A stretch of 41,637 bases of DNA, taken from NCBI RefSeq assembly GCF_001557325.1, contig NZ_LSJS01000298.1, positions 1-41,637 of the forward strand, read 5' to 3'. The stretch comes from Erythrobacter donghaensis. GTDB taxonomy: Bacteria > Pseudomonadota > Alphaproteobacteria > Sphingomonadales > Sphingomonadaceae. Every line of letters begins with the position of its first letter. Positions within the stretch are counted from its first letter, which is position 1. The notes under the pieces were generated by a model. It did not search any database, was not told the DNA's origin, and was given only the letters and a program-made list of their open reading frames with translations. The position numbers and the translations under genes were made by a program. Positions 15,044-22,941 of this stretch are shown in pieces.

Positions 15044-16645
15044 ATTATCGTGCCGGATCATGTCGGCGGCTTTCTCGCCGATCATGATGCAGGTTGCATT
15101 GGTGTTGCCGTTGACGATTGATGGCATGATCGAGGCATCGGCCACGCGGATATTTGCGAGGCCGTGAACGCGCAGGCGGTTGTCGACCACCGCCATCTCG
15201 TCGGTGCCCATCTTGCATGTTCCCACCGGATGATAAGCATGATTGGCTTCTGCCCGGATATAGGCGTCGATCTCTTCATCAGTTTCAAGGTAGCGGTCAG
15301 GATAGAGAGGCCGTTTCATCATCGCCTTCATGCGATCCGAATGCAGGATCTCCTGCACGACACGGAAGGCATTGCGCAACGTCTTGAGGTCGTCGGGATG
15401 ACTCAAGAGATTGAGGTCTATCTTGGGATCGGATTCGGGGTTTGAGTCATGTAAGGCAACCCAGCCGCGGCTCTTTGGGCGCCCAATATTGAGAATGATC
15501 GTATAGCCCCATTTCGTCATCAGCTTGTAGTCGCGCGCATGGTCGCGATAGGCGAGCGGCACGACATGGACCTGGCAGTCCGCCCGGTTCTGCCCCGGCG
15601 CGGATCGCAAGAAACCGCCTGCAGCCGTGGGCGGCGATGCCAGCCAGCTTTTCCTTTGCGTGAGATACTGGAATAGGTCTCGCACGGTCTTGAGCGCGCC
15701 AACGACATTGAGTGCGATCCCGAGCCGCTTCTTCGACTGGTAGACCAGCATCAGGTCAGGATGGTCGTGAAGATTCTGGCCGACACCGGGAATATCATGA
15801 ATCACTTCGATTCCATGCTTCTCCAACTCATCACGCGGTCCGATACCGGAAAGCATCAACAGTTGGGGCGAATTATAGGCGCCGCCGCTGACAATGACTT
15901 CCTTTTCGCACGGGATCGTCTTCAACTGCCCGTCCTGGGAATACTCGACTGCCACCGCGCGGTTGCCCTCAAACCTGATACGATGGACGCGGGCATGTAC
16001 TTCGACGCGGAGGTTGCCGCGCCTGCCCATCACCGGATCAAGGTAACACGCCTTCACGCTGGCGCGCTTCCCGTCCTTCACGGTAAACTGATAGATGCCG
16101 ACACCTTCCTGGCTGGCACCATTGAAGTCCGGATTGGCTGGATGGTCCAGTCCAGTCGCCGCCTCGATGAAAGCATCATAGACATCGAATTCGCGCTTGC
16201 CGTTGGATACGTGAAGCGGTCCCGACGAGCCGTGAAACTCATCCTCACCGCGCTCATTATTCTCAGCCTTGCGGAAATAGGGCAGGACATCGTTGTAACC
16301 CCAGCCGTCGTTGCCGAGTTCGGCCCAGTGGTCGAAATCCGACCGGTCGCCGCGGATATAGACCATCCCGTTCATACCGCTCGATCCACCCAGCATCTTC
16401 CCGCGCGGATTGTAGAGGCGGCGGTCGTTGAGCGCCTTTGAAGGGTCGGTGTTGAACCGCCAGTTGAGCGTATTGATCCGATAGTCTTGGATCAGCGCCG
16501 CAAAAGCGCCGGGCGTGGACACAAGCGGCGAGGTGCCTGGGCCGCCTGCCTCGAGCAGGCAAACGGTGACATCGGGGTCCTCGGACAACCGGCTGGCGAT
16601 AACGCCGCCCGACGACCCACCTCCAATAATTACATAGTCAGCCAT
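15011..16645 (-). CDS. GMC-family FAD-dependent alcohol dehydrogenase/oxidase
   Basis: A 544-residue glucose-methanol-choline oxidoreductase. The FAD-binding GGGSSGGVIASRL is near residues 8-20, the first GMC signature at RGKMLGGSSGMNGMVYIRG, and the second at SGGAYNSPQLLMLSGIGP. The active-site His472 (AYHPVGTCKMG) and the Asn of NGNTNAT (about 514) are present. There is no signal peptide, so it is cytoplasmic. It would oxidise a primary alcohol to the aldehyde for the ALDH 76 bp upstream. PEG dehydrogenase and choline dehydrogenase belong to the same family, so the substrate is inferred only from the pathway. The ATG at 16645 follows AGGGAAG. The C-terminal tail SSKNSIAEY is encoded by regulatory copy B. 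Confidence 0.9.
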   Translation of the reverse strand: MADYVIIGGGSSGGVIASRLSEDPDVTVCLLEAGGPGTSPLVSTPGAFAALIQDYRINTLNWRFNTDPSKALNDRRLYNPRGKMLGGSSGMNGMVYIRGDRSDFDHWAELGNDGWGYNDVLPYFRKAENNERGEDEFHGSSGPLHVSNGKREFDVYDAFIEAATGLDHPANPDFNGASQEGVGIYQFTVKDGKRASVKACYLDPVMGRRGNLRVEVHARVHRIRFEGNRAVAVEYSQDGQLKTIPCEKEVIVSGGAYNSPQLLMLSGIGPRDELEKHGIEVIHDIPGVGQNLHDHPDLMLVYQSKKRLGIALNVVGALKTVRDLFQYLTQRKSWLASPPTAAGGFLRSAPGQNRADCQVHVVPLAYRDHARDYKLMTKWGYTIILNIGRPKSRGWVALHDSNPESDPKIDLNLLSHPDDLKTLRNAFRVVQEILHSDRMKAMMKRPLYPDRYLETDEEIDAYIRAEANHAYHPVGTCKMGTDEMAVVDNRLRVHGLANIRVADASIMPSIVNGNTNATCIMIGEKAADMIRHDNMSSKNSIAEY

Positions 16646-16721
16646 TTGCTTCCCTTGTCATTCGACCCATGCTGGCGACCCGGCGTCATGCAACATGCCA
16701 GCATCAACCGCCGCAGCCACG

Positions 16722-18146
16722 TCAGAGGATCTTTTCGAAGATGTTGAGTAGTCCTTCGGTCTTGCTCGAATAGGGTGGCAGAAGTTGACCAAGCAGGCTG
16801 AGTTTCGGCTGAGAGAACACCGGCTTGTAATGAGTGAAGCGCTCGAAACTGGCGACGCCGGTATAGGCACCGATGCCGCTCTGTCCGATGCCACCGAAAG
16901 GCAGCCGGCGCTGGAAGACGTGCATGACCGTGCCGTTGAGAGTCACGCCGCCAGCGTGCGTTTCGGAAATGATCTTGCGCCGTTCCTCACTTTCGTCGCC
17001 AAAATAATAGAGCGCCAGCGGGCGCTCATGCCGGTTTACGTAGCGAATGAGCTCGTCTTCGGAGCGATATGGCATGATCGGCAGGATCGGTCCGAAAATC
17101 TCCTCCTGCATCATCGCCATGTCATCGGTAACGTCGAGAACCGCCAACGGCACGATCCGATGCCGTTCAGGAAGCGTTCCATCGCCGTTGTCCGAGAGGT
17201 TGAGCACCGTCGCGCCCTTGGCTTCGGCATCATCGAGCAAACCTTGGAGCCGCGCGAACTGTCGGTCATTGATGATACTGGTGAAATCGGGGTTGCTTGC
17301 CGCGTTGGGGTAGCATTTGGCAACCTGAGCGCGGAGTGCGGCGACGAAGCTTTCCATCTGATCGACATGGACGAAGGCATAGTCAGCGGCGATGCAGGTC
17401 TGGCCGGCGTTGAGCAGCTTGCCGAACACTAAGCTTTCACAGACTTGTGCAAGCGATGCACCCTTGCCCACGATGGCAGGGCATTTGCCGCCAAGTTCCA
17501 GAGTAACAGGTGTAAGGTTGGCAGCCGCCGCTTCATAGACTTTGCGGCCAACCGCGGGTGAACCGGTGAAGAGAATATGGTCGAAAGGTAGGGCCGTCAT
17601 CGCCTGTGCCATGTCGGGCCCGCCCTGGACAATCGCGAATTCCTCTTCGGCGAAATACCGGCGCACAAGCCGCTCGCTGGCTTCGGCGGCGTTGGCGGAA
17701 ACTTCGCTCGGCTTTGCGATCACGCGGTTGCCGGCCGCCAATGCACCGGCCGCGCCAACGAATATGGTGCCGAGCGGATAGTTCCACGTGCCGAGAACGC
17801 CCACCACACCTAGGGGCTGGGGGACCAGGCGCGATGAACCGGGAAGGCCGAAGATGTCAGTCTTCACCCGCCGCGGCCTCAGCCACGTCTTCAGATTGCG
17901 GCGCGCAAATTTAATTTCCGATATGCCAAGCATCAGGTCGAGCAGGATAGTCTCGTAGCGGGATCGAATGCCGAAATCGGCGGCAACGGCATCGACCAAT
18001 TCGTCTCTGTGCTGCTCAAATATCCGGCCAAGGCGCCCGAGCAGGTCCATGCGTTCTTCGTAGCTGCGCGAAACCTGCTCACGCGTCCCTTCGCGTTGGG
18101 TCGCGAAAATTCGTTCCAGCTCAGTTCTGTTCCGAGACGCATCCAC
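16722..18146 (-). CDS. Aldehyde dehydrogenase, class-3/coniferyl-aldehyde-dehydrogenase-like
   Basis: A 474-residue NAD(P)-dependent aldehyde dehydrogenase. Catalytic positions are visible: Asn122 (GTWNYPLGT), Glu217 (VTLELGGKCP) and the nucleophile Cys251 (NAGQTCIAADY). The short length, the GTWNYPL segment and the hydrophobic C-terminal tail (LLPPYSSKTEGLLN) place it with class-3 and coniferyl-aldehyde-type enzymes, which act on fatty or aromatic aldehydes. It probably oxidises the aldehyde made by the GMC enzyme to the acid used by the ligase. The start is a GTG at 18146, one base after the stop of a 47-codon open frame that has the strong ribosome-binding site, so translation may be coupled. 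Confidence 0.9.
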   Translation of the reverse strand: MDASRNRTELERIFATQREGTREQVSRSYEERMDLLGRLGRIFEQHRDELVDAVAADFGIRSRYETILLDLMLGISEIKFARRNLKTWLRPRRVKTDIFGLPGSSRLVPQPLGVVGVLGTWNYPLGTIFVGAAGALAAGNRVIAKPSEVSANAAEASERLVRRYFAEEEFAIVQGGPDMAQAMTALPFDHILFTGSPAVGRKVYEAAAANLTPVTLELGGKCPAIVGKGASLAQVCESLVFGKLLNAGQTCIAADYAFVHVDQMESFVAALRAQVAKCYPNAASNPDFTSIINDRQFARLQGLLDDAEAKGATVLNLSDNGDGTLPERHRIVPLAVLDVTDDMAMMQEEIFGPILPIMPYRSEDELIRYVNRHERPLALYYFGDESEERRKIISETHAGGVTLNGTVMHVFQRRLPFGGIGQSGIGAYTGVASFERFTHYKPVFSQPKLSLLGQLLPPYSSKTEGLLNIFEKIL

Positions 18147-18147
18147 G

Positions 18148-18291
18148 TTAAATCGTCCGGAGGCGCGCTGGCCGCTCGGCGCTGCTCGCCTGGGCGGTGC
18201 TTTCAGCTGCGCCGATCTCAGTGATCACAGCGCGCTCGATTCTGTACGCCGTGCCGATGAATGAGGGACCGTTGCCGGTGGAACGCATCAT
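18148..18291 (-). CDS. Candidate 47-residue small protein or leader upstream of the ALDH gene
   Basis: A short open frame starts ATG-ATG at 18291 with GAGGAG ideally placed 7 bp upstream and ends TAA one base before the GTG of the ALDH gene. The product begins MMRSTGNGPSFIGTAYRIE and ends ERPARLRTI. I do not recognise it, and it has no membrane segment or signal peptide. The ALDH gene itself has only a weak ribosome-binding site, so this frame may serve to load ribosomes for it. It may instead be the remnant of a longer gene. It lies between the terminator of the TonB receptor and the ALDH gene. Confidence 0.5.
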   Translation of the reverse strand: MMRSTGNGPSFIGTAYRIERAVITEIGAAESTAQASSAERPARLRTI

Positions 18292-18320
18292 GGATACTCC
18301 TCGGTCTGAAAGTCAGGTCG

Positions 18321-18364
18321 AAAAAATCGGGGGCAGCGGGCGGGAGAGGATGCCCGCCGCCCCC
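18321..18364 (-). terminator. Rho-independent terminator of TonB receptor 2
   Basis: In the minus direction GGGGGC-g-GCGGGC pairs with GCCCGC-t-GCCCCC (18329-18334/18336-18341 against 18352-18357/18359-18364) with a 10-base loop. A T-run at 18326-18321 follows. It starts 14 bp after the receptor stop codon and should limit readthrough into the ALDH-GMC genes. Confidence 0.88.
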
Positions 18365-18377
18365 GTCGCAGCAGCGA

Positions 18378-20987
18378 TCAGAACTTGACTGTCGCCTCGA
18401 CGCCATAGGTCCGGGGGAAGCCGCGGTTCAGATAATCGAGCCCGAACACGTTGATGTTCAAGCCATAGGTGTAATAATATTCGTCGAACAGGTTCTTCGC
18501 CCACAGGCTGACCGACACATTCTCGCGTTCGTAGGTCAGCCTGCCATTGACCAGCCAATAGCTGGGATTGCCGCAGGAAATGTCGGGGCCGGCGAGCGTG
18601 ATGTTCGATCCCGGCGGCGGCGCATCGCAGGGATCCTGGCCGTAATTGCCGAACGGATCGAAGAAATAGCGGCCGGTATAGGACGCATCGCCGCGCAGCG
18701 TGACCTTGTTCTTGCCATCATCCAGGACCGTCCAGTCAGATCCCAGGCGGAAGCTGAAGCGCGGCGCATTGGGAAAGGGATTGCCGTTGACGTTCAGCGT
18801 CGGACTGGACGGATCGGTCGGATCGATCACATTGCCCTTGTAGCGGCTGTTGAGATAGCTCAGCGACCCATCCAGCCGCAGCCGGCCGGTTGCCTGCCAG
18901 GTCAGCTCCGCCTCGCCGCCGAACAGCCGCCCGTCCGAACTGCGGGTGAAGGTGGTCGCGCCGACCACCTGGGTCACCTGATGGTTCGAATAATCGTAGT
19001 AGAAACCGGCCAGGTTCAGCTGCACCCGCCGGTCGAACAGCCGGGTCTTGAGGCCCAGCTCATAGGCGTTCACCTTTTCCGGCTGGATGTAATAGACCTG
19101 GTTGACGCCCTGATAGGCAAGGCCGTTGAAGCTGCCGCTGCGATAGCCGCGGCTGTACTGGGCATAGCCCAGGATATCGTCGGCAAAATCATAGCTGACA
19201 TTGACCCGGCCGGTCAGCCGGTTGGCATCGCGCCGCTGTTCCAGCGGGGTAAGGTTCGGGTTGTACGGGTTGCTGTACGGGATCAGGTTGACCACCGGCG
19301 TGGCGCCGTCCAGCCCGTAGATGAACGTGCTGCCGTTCAGATAGTTGACCTCGTCCCAGGTATAGCGCGCGCCGACCGCGATGGTCAGCTTGTCGGTCGC
19401 CTTCCAGGTCACATCGCCATAGACGGCGATCGACGGCCGCTCGATATCGTAGCGCTGTTCGCCCAGGATCGGCGTGAAGGGCGGTGCCCCGGCACCGGCA
19501 CAGGCCGCCGAGAACGCGCCGCCGGCGCCGCCATTGCCGGTATTGTTGATGGCGATGTCGGTCTGCAGCGCGACCAGCGAGCGCGCGTCGAGAAAGCCGT
19601 TCGGATTGATCTCCACCGGCGCGCAGAACCCGGCATCGCCCGGCTGAAGCGTCGGATCGAGCGCGAAGGCGGGCAGGAAGCGGATCGCATCGGGCGTGCC
19701 GATCGCGGCGTTGTTGAAATTCCCGGGCAGTCCGGCACCCAGCAACAGCGGACGGAGCACCCCGAAAAAGTCCGGATAGTTGACCGTCTTGACCTTGTCC
19801 CGGCCGTAGTAAAAGCCGCCGATAATGTCGAAGCTGTCATTGGTGTAGCTGAAGCGCAGGTCCTGGTTGAAATTCTTGCTGGTCGAGGTGAAGCCGATCG
19901 AGCACAGATCGGCGGGGCCACCGTCGCAATCGTCGGGATTGTTGATATAGTCGCCGGTGTCGAAGCCGGTGATCGACGTGATCGAAAAGGCGTCGGTCAC
20001 ATCCCAGTTGACGGTAAAGGCCACGCCCTGGGTCTTGCTGACATTGCGGCCGATCCGGTCGACCGCCACCTCGTCTTCGCCCAGCAACCGGCCGCCCAGG
20101 AACGGCTGCGGATCGAACCGCGAATAGCCCAGCGCGTCCTGGCGTCCCGCCAGCTGGCCGCCGGCATAGGGCGCGGTGCCCCAGGGATCGTCCTTGGCGG
20201 CGTACAGTTTCAGGTTGATGTCGACATCGGGATCGGGCTGCCAGCGGATCGAGAGGCGTCCGCCGATCGTGTCGGTGGTGCCCAGATCGCGTTCGTTGCC
20301 CGGCAGGACGTTGCGTTGCCAGCCGTCGCCCTCGGCAAACGTGCCGGCGATGCGGACGCCCAGCACGTCCGGCACCAGCGTCGCTTCGGCCGCACCCTGC
20401 AGCGTGAAAGTCTGGTAATTGCCATAGCCGGCGGTGACATAGCCGTTGGAATCGCGCAATTCGGGCTTGCGCGTGAAGAAGCTGATCGCGCCGCCGGTGG
20501 TGTTGCGGCCGTACAGCGTGCCCTGCGGACCACGCAGCACCTCGACCCGGTCGATATCGTACAGCTGCAGGCCATGACTGGCGCGGAAGCTTTGATAGAC
20601 CTCGTCGACATAGACCCCGACCGGCGAAGCGGTCGATGCCGAAAATTCGTTCGCCACCGAAATCCCGCGCAGCGCGAAATTGGGCTGGGTGCGGCCATAG
20701 GGCGTGGTCACCTGCAGGCTGGGAATCGCGCCGACCAGATCGGAGGTTTCGGTGATGCCGCGCGATTGCAGGTCGGCGCCGCCGATCGCCGAGACCGCCG
20801 CCGGCACATCCTGCAAATTCTGTTCGCGCTTCTGCGCCGTGACGACGATTGTCTCAAGGCCACCTTCCTGCGCCTCGGGCTTTTCGCCCTGCGATGCAGC
20901 GTCCTGGGCATGTGCCGGCACTGCAAGCGCACACGCGATCGATAGCGCGGTGGCACAAAGCAAATTTGTCCTAAAGGCTGTGACCAT
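18378..20987 (-). CDS. TonB-dependent outer-membrane receptor (intact)
   Basis: An 869-residue receptor. The signal peptide runs to about residue 27 (CALAVPAHAQ). A TonB-box-like stretch (LETIVVTAQKREQ), a plug with VEVLRGPQGTLYGRNTTGGAI and a 22-strand-type barrel ending RTYGVEATVKF follow. The terminal Phe is the usual outer-membrane insertion signal. I chose the ATG at 20987 (GGGAGGA upstream) over the one at 21083, because the signal peptide then begins correctly. Receptors of this iron-complex-outer-membrane type often import non-iron hydrophobic substrates in sphingomonads, and its place in the cargo suggests uptake of the pathway substrate. Copy C of the 41-bp element starts 59 bp upstream. 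A strong terminator follows. Confidence 0.93.
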   Translation of the reverse strand: MVTAFRTNLLCATALSIACALAVPAHAQDAASQGEKPEAQEGGLETIVVTAQKREQNLQDVPAAVSAIGGADLQSRGITETSDLVGAIPSLQVTTPYGRTQPNFALRGISVANEFSASTASPVGVYVDEVYQSFRASHGLQLYDIDRVEVLRGPQGTLYGRNTTGGAISFFTRKPELRDSNGYVTAGYGNYQTFTLQGAAEATLVPDVLGVRIAGTFAEGDGWQRNVLPGNERDLGTTDTIGGRLSIRWQPDPDVDINLKLYAAKDDPWGTAPYAGGQLAGRQDALGYSRFDPQPFLGGRLLGEDEVAVDRIGRNVSKTQGVAFTVNWDVTDAFSITSITGFDTGDYINNPDDCDGGPADLCSIGFTSTSKNFNQDLRFSYTNDSFDIIGGFYYGRDKVKTVNYPDFFGVLRPLLLGAGLPGNFNNAAIGTPDAIRFLPAFALDPTLQPGDAGFCAPVEINPNGFLDARSLVALQTDIAINNTGNGGAGGAFSAACAGAGAPPFTPILGEQRYDIERPSIAVYGDVTWKATDKLTIAVGARYTWDEVNYLNGSTFIYGLDGATPVVNLIPYSNPYNPNLTPLEQRRDANRLTGRVNVSYDFADDILGYAQYSRGYRSGSFNGLAYQGVNQVYYIQPEKVNAYELGLKTRLFDRRVQLNLAGFYYDYSNHQVTQVVGATTFTRSSDGRLFGGEAELTWQATGRLRLDGSLSYLNSRYKGNVIDPTDPSSPTLNVNGNPFPNAPRFSFRLGSDWTVLDDGKNKVTLRGDASYTGRYFFDPFGNYGQDPCDAPPPGSNITLAGPDISCGNPSYWLVNGRLTYERENVSVSLWAKNLFDEYYYTYGLNINVFGLDYLNRGFPRTYGVEATVKF

Positions 20988-21014
20988 GACTGTCCTCCCC
21001 ACGGCATTTTTTGA

Positions 21015-21028
21015 TTTGGCGCCATTTG
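21015..21028 (-). promoter_or_regulatory. 14-bp box shared by the two TonB receptor promoters, copy 2
   Basis: TTTGGCGCCATTTG, one base different from the box at 8864-8877. It lies 28 bp upstream of the receptor ATG. The gap to the 41-bp element is 18 bp here and 8 bp at the other receptor, a difference of one helical turn. Confidence 0.45.
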
Positions 21029-21046
21029 CCGCGCCTTGGGGCTCAT

Positions 21047-21087
21047 CGTCCAATTCAATTTGTTGGCGAACTATTCCTCCCACTCAT
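21047..21087 (-). promoter_or_regulatory. 41-bp regulatory element, copy C (TonB receptor 2)
   Basis: Plus-strand blocks are CGTCCAATTCAATT, CGAACTATTCCT and CACTCAT. It starts 60 bp from the receptor ATG, almost the same distance as copy A before the other receptor. The CAATTC/CTATTC direct repeat with 20-bp period is kept. Confidence 0.75.
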
Positions 21088-21387
21088 TGATTAAGGACTG
21101 ATGAGCCTGCACCGCTGACGCTTCGTGGCGACGCAAATAACCCCATATATTTCATTGAATTAGTCACGCTGAGCGCGTCCATCGGGACGGATGCGCGCGT
21201 TCTGCTCGCCCCAATCGAGCCCTTCCAGACGATGTATCGGCGTAATTGGCGGTCCCGGCGGTTTCCCTTGTCGAGTTGCAAGGGGAATCAGCTATGATGA
21301 GATGTAGTGAGATACGGTTTCTTGGAGTTCATTCTACTATTCGCGGATGCATCTAAGTAGCTGATATTTCTAACAACTATGGCAGAA
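21088..21387. other. Intergenic spacer between cargo and integrase
   Basis: About 300 bp with no supported gene. The short open frames seen have no family features. It is less GC-rich than its flanks near 21130-21170 and 21290-21380. It marks the boundary between cargo and integrase module. Confidence 0.5.
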
Positions 21388-21411
21388 AACCGCGCCTCTA
21401 AATCGGCGGTT
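21388..21411 (-). terminator. Possible terminator of the integrase gene
   Basis: AACCGC (21388-21393) and GCGGTT (21406-21411) form a stem with a 12-base loop. In the minus direction a short T-run (TTTTCT) follows at once. It begins 15 bp after the integrase stop. Confidence 0.5.
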
Positions 21412-21425
21412 CTGACTTTTGAGGC

Positions 21426-22751
21426 TCATCGCGAAGCCGCCCGAAGGGGGCGTTGCCAATACGGCTGTCTCTGGTCGCTTGGTGGCAGGTGCTGGATGGG
21501 AGCGGAACAGCGCATGAATTGTGAGAACTCGATAGGATTCTTCTCGACATTCGACACTGCGGTTGCCGCGTCGATCACGTCGGCCCAGTCTTGGAGCATC
21601 CGCCTTCGCGGTGTGAGATAGAGCGCACTGTTGTAAGCGCCGCGCACCTCATCCTCGTCCTCGTGAGCGAGCGCCATCTCGATCCAATCCGGCTTGTAGC
21701 GTTCGGCTTCGTTCGCCCAGGTCGAGCCGAGCCCCCTAAACCCATGTACCGTCTGCCGATGGAGATACCCCATCCGATAACAGGCATAGATCATGGTGTT
21801 CTCGGAAATAGACTTTCCAGGCTTGGCTCCGGGAAAGAGGAACGCATCGTTCGTCGCCTGCAAGCGGCGCTGAACGATCATTGCGGCCTGGCGGGACAGC
21901 GGAACAAGATGCTCACGTTCCATCTTCATGCGCTCCGGCGACAGACGCCATAGCGGGTTCGGTCCATAGAGATCCTCGAACTCGTCCCTGGCCGCGAAGC
22001 GGGTTTCGCTGGTTCGGACCCATGTGAGCAAGGTGAACAGCAGCGCGTCACGGGTGATCTCGCGGCGGCGCGGCGTGTCCTCGCCGTCATAGGCGAAGAT
22101 CGCTCGCACCAGCTTCGGAAACTCCGCGAGCGGCACGCGCGCCATGTGCCTGACGGGCGGCTTGGGCTTGAGCGCATCGTTGAGGCCGAGCGTCGGATCG
22201 ATGGTCGCCCAGCCGCTCGCGATCGCGAAGCGATAGATCTGGCTGACGTTCTGCTTGAGGCGACGGGCGATATCGAGGGCGCCGCGCGCTTCGACCGCGC
22301 GGATCATCTCGAGAATCTCGGGCGGGTCGATTTCCGTGATCGGACGCTTCCCGATGACCGGAAAGACGTCGCGCTCCATCCGGTTGATGACGCGCAGGGC
22401 ATGGGCCGAGTCCAGCCCTTCAATACGATTGGCGTGCCAGGCCCGCGCAATCTCTTCGAACAGCTTGAGCGCGGCCCTCTGCTTCTTCGCCCGCTTCCTG
22501 GCCTCGGCGGGGTCCTCACCCTGATCGAGCAGCCGCTTGGCTTCGGTCCGCTTCTCGCGGGCGATCGCCAGCGTGACGGTCGGATATTTGCCGAAGCTCA
22601 GCAGTTTTTCCTTGCCGTCGAAGCGGTATTTCAGGCGCCAGAGCTTCGATCCGTTCGGCTGGACGAGCAGGTGCAGGCCTTCTCCATCGGACAGCTTGTA
22701 GGGGCGCTGCCGCTTGGTGGCGTATTTGACCTCAAGTTCTTTCAAAGCCAT
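21426..22751 (-). CDS. int: Tyrosine integrase, P4 type
   Basis: A 441-residue site-specific recombinase. The N-terminal arm-binding domain (about 1-85, YKLSDGEGLHLLVQPNGSK and LLSFGKYPTVTLAIAREKR) is typical of P4-like integrases. A SAM-like core-binding domain follows. The catalytic domain has Arg (LLTWVRTSETRFAARDEF), the H-x-x-R box (VHGFRGLGSTWANE), His (LAHEDEDEVRGAYN) and the nucleophilic Tyr in RGAYNSALYL. I set the start at the ATG at 22751 (MALKELEVKYA), since the preceding 61 residues of the open frame are not family-like. It lies 190 bp from the 3' end of tRNA-Met with its 5' end facing the tRNA, the normal position for an element integrated in that gene. Confidence 0.95.
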   Translation of the reverse strand: MALKELEVKYATKRQRPYKLSDGEGLHLLVQPNGSKLWRLKYRFDGKEKLLSFGKYPTVTLAIAREKRTEAKRLLDQGEDPAEARKRAKKQRAALKLFEEIARAWHANRIEGLDSAHALRVINRMERDVFPVIGKRPITEIDPPEILEMIRAVEARGALDIARRLKQNVSQIYRFAIASGWATIDPTLGLNDALKPKPPVRHMARVPLAEFPKLVRAIFAYDGEDTPRRREITRDALLFTLLTWVRTSETRFAARDEFEDLYGPNPLWRLSPERMKMEREHLVPLSRQAAMIVQRRLQATNDAFLFPGAKPGKSISENTMIYACYRMGYLHRQTVHGFRGLGSTWANEAERYKPDWIEMALAHEDEDEVRGAYNSALYLTPRRRMLQDWADVIDAATAVSNVEKNPIEFSQFMRCSAPIQHLPPSDQRQPYWQRPLRAASR

Positions 22752-22753
22752 CT

Positions 22754-22806
22754 GGGGGTATCGCCTGTTTTGGGGACAGCCGAAAAATACCCCCAAAATA
22801 CCCCCA
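22754..22806. repeat. GGGGGTAT / ATACCCCC repeats before the integrase gene
   Basis: GGGGGTAT at 22754-22761 is inverted as ATACCCCC about 30 bp away and repeated directly once more (AATACCCCCAAAATACCCCC). Such short repeats between integrase and attachment site are typical places for arm-type integrase binding or for integrase-promoter control. Function is inferred. Confidence 0.5.
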
Positions 22807-22892
22807 ATCCAAATCGCCGTGGGTGGCCGCAGCCGGTCGCACCGGGACGCCGGCGTACGCAACGGGACGCGAAAAATATTTGATTTTCCTCG

Positions 22893-22927
22893 AAAAATGT
22901 CTGCCAGTGGCCTCAGTGGGTCACTGG
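22893..22927 (-). terminator. Hairpin and T-run downstream of tRNA-Met
   Basis: In the minus direction CCAGTG (22927-22922) pairs with CACTGG (22909-22904) around a 12-base loop. ATTTTT follows a few bases later. It starts 15 bp after the tRNA end and could terminate the tRNA transcript in the integrated state. Confidence 0.5.
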
Positions 22928-22941
22928 TGGACAATCCGGGT

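Noticed and set aside
15011..18146. Polyethylene-glycol degradation (peg-type) operon
   Set aside because: GMC enzyme, ALDH, ligase and TonB receptor recall that operon. However, the permease and AraC-type regulator are absent, and the racemase, SCP2-type thiolase and full beta-oxidation set fit a branched acyl chain better. Kept only as an alternative.
18261..20945. Very long open frame on the plus strand (894 codons) opposite TonB receptor 2
   Set aside because: It is the antisense shadow of a receptor gene with all family features; the translation is low-complexity, rich in Arg, Ala, Gly and Asp, without any recognisable domain.
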